In this document: positions 1-5,612 of the stretch, one piece after another | How positions within the stretch are numbered: position 1 is the stretch's first letter | Layout: each line of letters opens with the position of its first letter | Assembly: GCA_011620505.1 (NCBI GenBank) | Contig: WOZA01000151.1 | Coordinates: forward strand, 1-7,295 | Source of the DNA: Anaerolineaceae bacterium | Lineage (GTDB): Bacteria; Chloroflexota; Anaerolineae; Anaerolineales; Anaerolineaceae | Reading direction: 5' to 3' | DNA length: 7,295 nt | Translations under genes and position numbers: made by a program | The notes under the pieces: model-generated | The model's database searches: none | Told to the model about the DNA's origin: nothing | What the model saw: the letters and a program-made list of their open reading frames with translations, nothing else

Positions 1-370
1 CGACCTGACCCGCAGCACTGAAGGTGAGACCATCGCCACCATGCTCGGCGAAGCAGCTCCCAAATCCGCTGAAGAAGTTGCGGAAGAAACCGCAACCGAA
101 GCCCCCGAAGCAGTTGCAGAAACCGTTGAAGAAATCCAGGAAGCTGTCGAAGAAACCCCAGCCGAAGCTCCCGAAGCAGTTGTAGAAACCGTTGAGGAAG
201 TCAAGGAAGCTGTCGAAGAAACCCCAGCCGAAGCTCCCGAAGCAGTTGCGGAAACCGTTGAAGAAGTCCAGGAAGCCGAGGAAGAAATCACAGCCGAAGC
301 TCCTGAAGCAATTGCAGAAACCGTTGAAGCGGCCGAAGCCGAAGCCGACGAAGAAGTTAAAGAAGACTAA
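1..370 (+). CDS. 3' end of an unidentified gene with an acidic Glu/Ala-rich repeat tail (5' truncated)
   Basis: The reading frame (first full codon at base 2) is open from the left edge to TAA at 368-370, so the ATG at 41 is probably internal. About 13 residues precede that Met and read DLTRSTEGETIAT. From roughly base 98 the product consists of four 22-residue repeats with a core like EAPEAVAETVEE, very rich in Glu and Ala, ending in a charged EEVKED tail. The tail is strongly acidic, has no hydrophobic membrane segment, and probably forms amphipathic helix or disordered, solvent-exposed structure. Acidic extensions of this kind occur at the ends of various cytoplasmic proteins, including some translation proteins. 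The few non-repeat residues are too short for me to name the family. The gene is followed 11 bp later by an intrinsic terminator, so it ends its own transcription unit. Confidence 0.8.
   Translation, partial: DLTRSTEGETIATMLGEAAPKSAEEVAEETATEAPEAVAETVEEIQEAVEETPAEAPEAVVETVEEVKEAVEETPAEAPEAVAETVEEVQEAEEEITAEAPEAIAETVEAAEAEADEEVKED
98..361 (+). repeat. Four tandem 66-bp coding repeats (22 aa each)
   Basis: Units begin at 98, 164, 230 and 296, each opening with a Glu-Ala-Pro-Glu-Ala codon series. Units 1 to 3 are close copies at both DNA and protein level. Unit 4 keeps its first half and then drifts into EAAEAEADEEVKED. Each 22-residue unit divides into two related 11-residue halves (EAPEAVAETVE and EIQEAVEETPA) that share Glu-Ala-Val at positions 4-6 and a Glu-Thr at 8-9. 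The repeat is in frame with the gene that contains it. The period is a multiple of 3, so gain or loss of whole units would preserve the frame. Confidence 0.9.
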
Positions 371-381
371 TCATTCAATAA

Positions 382-412
382 AAAAAACGCCGGCAAAAAA
401 CCGGCGTTTTTT
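382..412 (+). terminator. Rho-independent terminator after the repeat-tailed gene
   Basis: The GC stem CGCCGG (388-393) pairs perfectly with CCGGCG (401-406) around a 7-nt loop (394-400). It is followed by six T (407-412). A-run bases 382-387 can pair with the T-run, extending the helix to 12 bp. The A-run on the left makes the structure nearly symmetrical, so it could also terminate minus-strand transcription. It lies 11 bp after the TAA at 368-370 and only 7 bp before the next gene's ATG. Confidence 0.93.
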
Positions 413-419
413 GCTACCC

Positions 420-1508
420 ATGCCCTTTATCCTTGACGCCCACCAGGACCTTGCCTATAACATGACCGCTCTCGGTCGTGATTACAGGCTGCCGAATTCT
501 CAGACCCGCTTGCGCGACCGCCAAACCGGCAACGACGTCTACGGCGGAGGATCCCTGCTTGGCTTGCCTGAGTACAACGCCGCCCGGGTAGGGTTGGTTT
601 TTGGGACGCTCTTTTCAGTTCCTGAGCGCCGCCGCAACCCCAACTTTAAGAGTGAACAGTATTACAGCACACCGACCGAAGCCCATCGCATCTACTGGAA
701 TCAATTGGACTGCTACCACAAATTGGCAGAGACCCAATCCGACGCTTTTCGGCTTGTGCTCACTAAAGAGGACCTCAAAAGCCACTTGGATCTTTGGCAA
801 ACCCAAACTGACACGCTGAAACCAGTCGGCATCGTCCCCCTGATGGAAGGCGCGGAAGGTATCGTCGATTTGGATGAACTCCCAGCCTGGTGGGAACGCG
901 GTCTGCGCATCATCGGGTTAGCCTGGGCAGGTAATCGCTTTTGCGGAGGAACCAGGGAACCCGGAAAGCTCACTGCTGAAGGTAAGGACCTCATCCGCGC
1001 GATGGCAGAAGTAGGGTTTGTGCTTGATCTTTCCCATATGGACGAACCTGCAGCGCTTGAGTGCCTGGATCTTTACCCCGGGCAAATCATCGCCAGCCAT
1101 GCCAATGCCGCAAAACTGGTAAAGGGCTATAACTCAAACAGACTCCTGAGCGATCAGGTAATCAACAAACTGATCGCCCGCAATGGGGTGATAGGTGTTA
1201 TGCCTATCAACGCCTTCCTCAACGCTGACTGGAACGAAGATGGCGGTAAACCTGCCGTCTCGCTTCGATTGGTGGCAGAACAGATCGACTATATCTGCCA
1301 GGTTGCAGGCGACGTGCGCCACGTGGGCATCGGCACTGACTTTGATGGTGGGCTTGGGGTTGAAAAAGTGCCCGTAGAAATCGATACCATCGCTGATTTA
1401 CCGCGCCTGTTTCCATTCCTTGAAGAATTAGGGTATGATTCTAAAGAGATTGACAGGATCGCGTCGGGGAACTTCCTCGACATGGTCGAAACCACTCTGC
1501 CTGATTAA
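420..1508 (+). CDS. M19 family (membrane dipeptidase-like) metallopeptidase
   Basis: This predicts a 362-residue zinc peptidase of the renal/membrane dipeptidase family, which cleaves dipeptides with a TIM-barrel binuclear zinc site. All expected ligands are visible: HxD in DAHQDL (His8, Asp10), the bridging Glu in MEGAEG (Glu143), His206 in LDLSHM, His227 in ASHAN, and Asp307 in GTDFDGG. An Arg in NSNRLLSD matches the substrate-binding Arg region. Family members start close to the HxD motif, so ATG 420 is chosen. The frame is open further upstream to 192, but there it only reads the neighbour's repeat out of frame as a Lys/Pro/Arg-rich string and crosses the terminator. No signal peptide or lipobox is seen, so the enzyme is probably cytoplasmic despite the family name. 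No Shine-Dalgarno is visible before ATG 420. Exact substrate is unknown. Confidence 0.92.
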   Translation: MPFILDAHQDLAYNMTALGRDYRLPNSQTRLRDRQTGNDVYGGGSLLGLPEYNAARVGLVFGTLFSVPERRRNPNFKSEQYYSTPTEAHRIYWNQLDCYHKLAETQSDAFRLVLTKEDLKSHLDLWQTQTDTLKPVGIVPLMEGAEGIVDLDELPAWWERGLRIIGLAWAGNRFCGGTREPGKLTAEGKDLIRAMAEVGFVLDLSHMDEPAALECLDLYPGQIIASHANAAKLVKGYNSNRLLSDQVINKLIARNGVIGVMPINAFLNADWNEDGGKPAVSLRLVAEQIDYICQVAGDVRHVGIGTDFDGGLGVEKVPVEIDTIADLPRLFPFLEELGYDSKEIDRIASGNFLDMVETTLPD

Positions 1509-1511
1509 GAC

Positions 1512-1517
1512 GAAGGA
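1512..1517 (+). promoter_or_regulatory. Ribosome binding site that supports a TTG start
   Basis: GAAGGA lies 6 nt before TTG 1524 and just after the M19 stop at 1508. This spacing favours TTG 1524 as the start of the membrane protein over later ATG codons. Confidence 0.7.
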
Positions 1518-1523
1518 ACCTCT

Positions 1524-2036
1524 TTGAGCCAACCAGATGTTCTGCTAGACCCCAACAACCCTAAAAAAACCGTCAAACCGGGAACTTTTCCGAAGTTCCA
1601 GGTCAGGTTAGGGCTGACTGGTCTTATGTTGGGTTTTTTGATCCTGCTAACTGGCTTGCGGCCTGACCTTTTTGGCTTGGATCGAGGTCGGTATATTGGC
1701 TTCGTGCAGATCATCGTTATCCTGCTCGGGATCGGACTGATGACCCTTTCCGCGACTGGTGTGCTCATCGCCTTTTGGAATGGCGGTCCCAAGCCGCTCA
1801 GAGCTGATTTTGGCACGCGCATTATTGCCACCGGTTATGTGATCTGTGTCTTTACCGCGCTTGCGGACGCCTTTGGCTTTGGCACCAACCCTCTCCCCTA
1901 CGTCTTACTCGGCACGCTGCAGTCGCGCGGTGTGATGATTGGCATTATTGTCATTTGCATCGGGTTGCTTTTACTGCTCAGACCAAACAATTATCTTCCC
2001 AAAGAACAAAGCGTGCCCAAACACGGTAGATCCTGA
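1524..2036 (+). CDS. Small four-helix integral membrane protein, function unknown
   Basis: The protein has 170 residues and I do not recognise its family. After a hydrophilic, Pro/Lys-containing N-terminus (1-28) there are four likely membrane segments: about 29-45 (LGLTGLMLGFLILLTGL), 58-85, 100-119 and 137-152. The third is weaker because it carries Asp115. The loops contain Arg/Asp-rich RPDLFGLDRGR between segments 1 and 2, and GGPKPLRADFGTR between 2 and 3. The tail is short and basic (KHGRS). No catalytic motif or lipobox is evident. The TTG start is supported by GAAGGA 6 nt upstream. The gene lies 15 bp after the M19 peptidase and 5 bp before the M16 pair, so it is probably in the same operon. 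A link to the neighbouring proteases (anchor or transporter partner) is possible, but nothing in the sequence shows it. Confidence 0.85.
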   Translation: MSQPDVLLDPNNPKKTVKPGTFPKFQVRLGLTGLMLGFLILLTGLRPDLFGLDRGRYIGFVQIIVILLGIGLMTLSATGVLIAFWNGGPKPLRADFGTRIIATGYVICVFTALADAFGFGTNPLPYVLLGTLQSRGVMIGIIVICIGLLLLLRPNNYLPKEQSVPKHGRS

Positions 2037-2041
2037 TCTCC

Positions 2042-3346
2042 ATGCCCATTAATCTAAATCATAATCTTCATCAGTTTCAGCTCGAAAATGGACTGCGGGT
2101 GATGCTCAAGGAAATTCACACCGCCCCGGTCACGAGCACCTGGATTTGGTATGGAATCGGATCGAGGAATGAACTCCCGGGCAAGACCGGCTTGAGTCAC
2201 TGGGTGGAGCATATGCAATTCAAGGGCACCCGGAAATATACCGGCGAAGATATCGACAACCTGGTTTCGCGCGTCGGTGGTTATGCAAACGCCTTCACCA
2301 GCTCGGATTGGACGACCTATTTTGAGACGATGCCATCAGCCCACCTGCATGCCACCCTCGAGCTCGAAGCTGACCGCATGGTCAATAGCCTTTTCGACCC
2401 TGAGGAAGTGGAGACCGAGCGCACCGTGATCCTCTCTGAACGCGAGGGGTCCGAAAACTATCCCGAGTTTCGGCTGGATGAAACAGTGCAGCTGCACTCC
2501 TTCCAATCCCACCCCTACCGTAATGAAGTTCTGGGCTCCAAAGAGGACCTGATTGGCATCACCCGGGATGATCTATACCAGCATTACCGTAATTATTATC
2601 AACCCGCGAATGCAATTCTTTGCATTGCTGGTGATATTTCCCCCCAAGCCGTTCTGGAAGAGGTGGAAAATTTGTTTGGCGGTATCCAATCGGTTCCAGT
2701 GAACAGGAGTATTCCAACCCCGGAAAAAACGCTTAACCACAGCGATCTGGTTGAAATGGAAGGCCCGGGCGAGGCACACTACCTGGAAATTGCCTGGCGC
2801 TGCCCGGCTGCCAGTGATCCGGATTTCTTTGCTTATACCATTATTGAAAGCTTGCTGAGCGGACCTTCATCCCTTAACATGTTTGGCAGTGGCAGCATCA
2901 ACAACCGCACTTCAAGGCTTTATCAAGCCCTGGTTGAAGAGGATTATGCTGCCTCGGTTTTTGGAGAACTTTCCGCGAACATCGACCCTGGTGTGTATAA
3001 GGTCTTCGCGACTATCCAGCCGGACGGGAACCCCGGGGCTGCATTGAAAGTCATTGATGAGCAGATCCACCAAATTACCTCCCGTGAATTAAGCATTCGG
3101 GAGATCGAACGCGCCATCAAGCAAGCCCGCGCGCTCTTCGCGTATAGCAGTGAAAACATCACAAACCAGGGTTTCTGGATGGGCTATGCCAGTTCATTTG
3201 CAGATTATCAGTGGGTTGCAGAGTATCTGACCCGCCTGAGCTCGGTCACGCCCAGCCAGGTGCTCAAAACTGCTCAAAAGTATTTGCGGGAAGATCAACG
3301 CGTGGTTGGAGTTTACCGCGCGAGCAACGCGCAGGAGGGTTCATGA
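2042..3346 (+). CDS. M16 family zinc protease, catalytic subunit
   Basis: This 434-residue protein is of the length usual for an M16B subunit (two roughly 220-residue homologous halves). It has the inverted zinc motif HxxEH as His53-Trp-Val-Glu56-His57 in GLSHWVEHMQFKGT. The distal Glu region is at ERTVILSERE (Glu126/Glu133, with Glu133 at the usual spacing of about 76 residues from His57). Other family hallmarks are GGYANAFTSSDWTTYFE, SHPYRNEVLGSKEDL and YYQPANAILCIAGD. In the C-terminal half, Arg292 in SRLYQALVEE is present, but the position of the usual GLAY tyrosine reads DYAASV, so the R/Y pair looks incomplete. The missing function appears in the next gene. There is no signal peptide. 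The start is ATG 2042, 5 bp after the preceding stop, with only a weak GGTAG as a possible ribosome site. Its stop overlaps the next start by ATGA. The physiological substrate cannot be read from the sequence. Confidence 0.93.
   Translation: MPINLNHNLHQFQLENGLRVMLKEIHTAPVTSTWIWYGIGSRNELPGKTGLSHWVEHMQFKGTRKYTGEDIDNLVSRVGGYANAFTSSDWTTYFETMPSAHLHATLELEADRMVNSLFDPEEVETERTVILSEREGSENYPEFRLDETVQLHSFQSHPYRNEVLGSKEDLIGITRDDLYQHYRNYYQPANAILCIAGDISPQAVLEEVENLFGGIQSVPVNRSIPTPEKTLNHSDLVEMEGPGEAHYLEIAWRCPAASDPDFFAYTIIESLLSGPSSLNMFGSGSINNRTSRLYQALVEEDYAASVFGELSANIDPGVYKVFATIQPDGNPGAALKVIDEQIHQITSRELSIREIERAIKQARALFAYSSENITNQGFWMGYASSFADYQWVAEYLTRLSSVTPSQVLKTAQKYLREDQRVVGVYRASNAQEGS
3333..3338 (+). promoter_or_regulatory. 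Shine-Dalgarno site inside the upstream gene, for the second M16 subunit
   Basis: A perfect AGGAGG sits 4 nt before ATG 3343, within the last codons of the first M16 gene. It fixes the start at 3343 even though the frame is open back to 3211. ATG 3355 would be 16 nt away. Confidence 0.8.
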
Positions 3347-4614
3347 ACAACTCGATGCCCGATTCCAGAACCATCCTGCGCGAAACCTGGAATAACGGCA
3401 CAACCCTGCTCGCCTACCCAAATCTGACCAGCCCGGCAGTATATTTCACCGGTTACATGCAGCCAGGTTCCATTGCGGATCCTGGTGAAATGCACGGCCT
3501 GGCATCCTTTACGACCGATATGCTGATGACAGGCACGAGGCATCTGAACTTCCAGCAGCTGCACGACAAGATCGAAAGTATTGGCGCTTCTCTCTCGCTT
3601 AGCACAGGACACCTTTCGACCACCTTTTTCGGTCAGTGCCTCAGGGAAGACCTTGAGACCATCTGGAGTTTACTGGTGGAGGTCATCCAGGAGCCAGCAT
3701 TCACGGAGAAACAGTTCAAACGTGTCCGCAATCAGATTCTGACCGGCATCGCCATTCAAAACCAGGATACCGCTGAAATGGCATCACAAGCCTTCAACCA
3801 TGCCCTTTATGGCTCTCACCCCTATGCCCACCCTGAAGTCGGCTACGCGCAAACTGTTTCTGCCATCCAATTGGAGCAGTTGGAATCCTTCCACGCAAAC
3901 CACTACGGTCCAAACGGGCTGGTAATGGCTGTCTGTGGCGGCATTGAGCCAGATGTTGCCCGGGAAATCTTCTCAAGAACCCTGGGCACCTGGCAAAACA
4001 ACACCCAATCCCCTCCTGAGACGCTCCCGCCTTTCACGCCGCCTGCAAGCTCCATTCGCAGCCATGTGGCGCTCGAGGGCAAAAATCAGAGCGACCTGAT
4101 TATGGGAGTTCCAGCCCCAAAGACTGTCAGCCGTGATTACCAGGTCTGTTCCATTGGAAACTCCATTCTCGGACAGTACGGCATGATGGGACGCATCGGT
4201 AAGGTTGTGCGCGAAAAAGCCGGTTTGGCATATGAGGTCTCAAGCCACCTGGGAGCTGGTATCGGACCAACAGCCTGGACGATCGTGGCTGGGGTCAATC
4301 CGGACAATCTCGAAAAAGCAATCGCCCTGCTCAAACAGGAGCTTGTTCGGTTTCGCAGTGAAGGTGTAACCGAGCAGGAACTACAGGACGTCAAGACCCA
4401 GGCTATGGGGAGGCTCCCGCTCTCACTCGAAACCAACGCGGGCATTGCCTCCATTTTAGTCAGCATCGAACGCTATGGGTACAGCCTGGATCACCTGCGT
4501 CAACTGCCCGCCATCATCGAAAGCATTACTGCAGAAGAGATTCTGGATTCTGCGCAACGCTACTGGGACCTGGAAAAACTCGTTATCGCCTCAGCCGGAA
4601 AGGCACTCGAATGA
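3343..4614 (+). CDS. M16 family protease partner subunit lacking the zinc site
   Basis: This 423-residue protein has the M16B fold length and motifs. The HxxEH position reads Ser55-Phe-Thr-Thr58-Asp59 in GLASFTTDMLMTGT, so all zinc ligands of that motif are lost. The C-terminal half keeps Arg284 and Tyr297 in the RIGKVVREKAGLAYEV stretch, the R/Y pair that in heterodimeric M16 enzymes contacts the substrate. The chain is therefore probably inactive alone and completes the active site of the protein encoded just upstream. The start overlaps the previous stop (ATGA at 3343-3346) and follows AGGAGG, suggesting translational coupling and near-equal synthesis. There is no signal peptide. Its stop in turn overlaps the acpS start. 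The family and pairing are secure. The biological substrate is unknown. Confidence 0.92.
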   Translation: MNNSMPDSRTILRETWNNGTTLLAYPNLTSPAVYFTGYMQPGSIADPGEMHGLASFTTDMLMTGTRHLNFQQLHDKIESIGASLSLSTGHLSTTFFGQCLREDLETIWSLLVEVIQEPAFTEKQFKRVRNQILTGIAIQNQDTAEMASQAFNHALYGSHPYAHPEVGYAQTVSAIQLEQLESFHANHYGPNGLVMAVCGGIEPDVAREIFSRTLGTWQNNTQSPPETLPPFTPPASSIRSHVALEGKNQSDLIMGVPAPKTVSRDYQVCSIGNSILGQYGMMGRIGKVVREKAGLAYEVSSHLGAGIGPTAWTIVAGVNPDNLEKAIALLKQELVRFRSEGVTEQELQDVKTQAMGRLPLSLETNAGIASILVSIERYGYSLDHLRQLPAIIESITAEEILDSAQRYWDLEKLVIASAGKALE

Positions 4615-4985
4615 TCAAATGCGGCATTGACCTCCTGCGAATCTCGCGCCTGGCCGATGTAAATCCTGCCATCAGAGCGCGTTTTTTGCGGCGGGTCTAT
4701 ACCGAAACGGAACTCGCTCAGGCACAAGGCGAGAATGACATGCTTTCGGGAATCTTTACTGCCAAGGAAGCCGTTTCCAAAGCACTGGGCACAGGCATTG
4801 GCAAAGTTGCATGGCAGGATATCGAAATTCTTCATGCCCCGAGCGGAGAACCCAGCGTTTTCCTGCACGGAGTCGCATTGGAAGTCGCGCAAGCAAAAGG
4901 GTTGGATGAGTGGGCGGTTTCTATCACACACGAAGGCGGGATGGCTGCAGCAGTCGCTGTTGCAAAAAGTGCGCGGGAAAGATGA
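4611..4985 (+). CDS. acpS: Holo-[acyl-carrier-protein] synthase
   Basis: This 124-residue protein is of normal AcpS length. The enzyme transfers 4'-phosphopantetheine from CoA to a serine of apo-ACP, activating it for fatty acid synthesis in the cytoplasm. Signature motifs are present: GIDLLRISRL near the N-terminus with Mg-binding Asp7, the FTAKEAVSKALGTGIG block (49-64) with Glu53, a GEPSVFLHG segment, and a C-terminal SITHEGGMAAAVAV matching the usual SISHxxxxAxA pattern. The start ATG 4611 overlaps the stop of the M16 partner gene by ATGA, with GGAAAGG 7 nt upstream. Its stop overlaps the next start in the same way. The acidic N-terminal FLRRVYTETEL region fits the family. Confidence 0.95.
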   Translation: MIKCGIDLLRISRLADVNPAIRARFLRRVYTETELAQAQGENDMLSGIFTAKEAVSKALGTGIGKVAWQDIEILHAPSGEPSVFLHGVALEVAQAKGLDEWAVSITHEGGMAAAVAVAKSARER

Positions 4986-5608
4986 AGCTGCTTTGCCTGA
5001 GCGATGTAGAGGTTCCTGCCGTTTACAGTTCCCGCATTCGGGAGCGATTTCCCGGATTGGATGCGGTTATCAGTTGCGGCGATCTACCCTGGTACTACCT
5101 TGAATACGTGGTGAGTATGCTCGATTTACCCCTCTATTACGTCCAGGGCAATCATGTCTTTGACGTGGAGGACAGTGAAGGAGAAGTGCGTCATCAACCG
5201 CAAGGTGCCATCAATCTGCACCGTCAGGTCATCTACGATCCCCAGTTAGATCTGATCCTGGCTGGCATCGAGGGCAGCTTACGCTATAACAGGCGCGCCT
5301 ATCAGTACACACAACGGCAGATGTGGCAGATGGTTTTTGGGCTGGTGCCCCAGTTACTGTTCAACAAAATGCGCTATGGGCGTTACCTGGACGTATTTGT
5401 CACCCATGCGGCTCCAACAGGAATCCACGACGAGGATGATCCAGCCCACCAGGGAGTAGACGCTTTCCGCTGGCTAATCGAGACTTTCAGCCCGAAATTG
5501 CACCTGCACGGGCATATCCACCTCTACAATCCGCTCAAAGCCCGTGAAACAATGCACGGTAAAACGTGCGTCACCAACTGCTACGGTCACCGCGAAATCA
5601 CCTTATAA
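4982..5608 (+). CDS. Calcineurin-like metallophosphoesterase
   Basis: This 208-residue binuclear-metal phosphoesterase lacks a signal peptide. Motifs in order are Asp8 in SDVE (the usual DxH has Glu10 in place of His), GD at 33-34 in SCGDLPWYYLEY, GNH at 56-58, His142 in VTHAAP, and GHxH at 177-180 in HLHGHIH. The GIEGSLRYN and YQYTQRQM segments resemble a subgroup of small bacterial phosphoesterases I recall that also lack the first-motif His, so this is probably a subgroup trait and not damage. Start ATG 4982 overlaps the acpS stop by ATGA, with GGGAAAG as a weak ribosome site. An open frame back to 4910 is discarded because it adds a Cys/Arg-rich string that reads acpS out of frame. Substrate (nucleotide, phosphoprotein or other phosphoester) cannot be told. 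It is the last gene of the plus-strand run. Confidence 0.88.
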   Translation: MKLLCLSDVEVPAVYSSRIRERFPGLDAVISCGDLPWYYLEYVVSMLDLPLYYVQGNHVFDVEDSEGEVRHQPQGAINLHRQVIYDPQLDLILAGIEGSLRYNRRAYQYTQRQMWQMVFGLVPQLLFNKMRYGRYLDVFVTHAAPTGIHDEDDPAHQGVDAFRWLIETFSPKLHLHGHIHLYNPLKARETMHGKTCVTNCYGHREITL

Positions 5609-5612
5609 GAAC

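Noticed and set aside
41..43. ATG as a true start of the repeat-tailed gene
   Set aside because: The same frame is open to the left edge and no Shine-Dalgarno is seen before it, so the gene is more probably cut by the window.
320..390. Sigma-70-like promoter for the M19 gene
   Set aside because: TTGAAG at 324-329 has no matching -10 box at usual spacing, and the AT-rich stretch at 371-387 is explained by the terminator. No promoter can be supported by eye.
192..419. Lys/Pro/Arg-rich N-terminal extension in frame with the M19 peptidase
   Set aside because: It is the acidic GAA-rich repeat of the neighbouring gene read one base out of frame (GAA becomes AAG), and it runs through the terminator. 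The M19 family starts near the HxD motif, so ATG 420 is the start.
2028..2039. Inverted repeat AGATC-CT-GATCT before the first M16 gene
   Set aside because: It has only 5-bp arms and overlaps a stop codon, within what chance allows. There is no T-run and no second copy.
3211..3342. N-terminal extension of the second M16 subunit
   Set aside because: It overlaps the end of the first M16 gene in another frame and reads as non-family sequence. AGGAGG and the ATGA overlap mark 3343.
4560..4931. 123-codon minus-strand open frame across acpS
   Set aside because: It lies antisense to a certain acpS gene and shows no recognisable motif.
4910..4981. N-terminal extension of the metallophosphoesterase
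   Set aside because: The extra residues are a Cys/Arg-rich reading of acpS out of frame. The phosphoesterase fold begins at MKLLCLSD.
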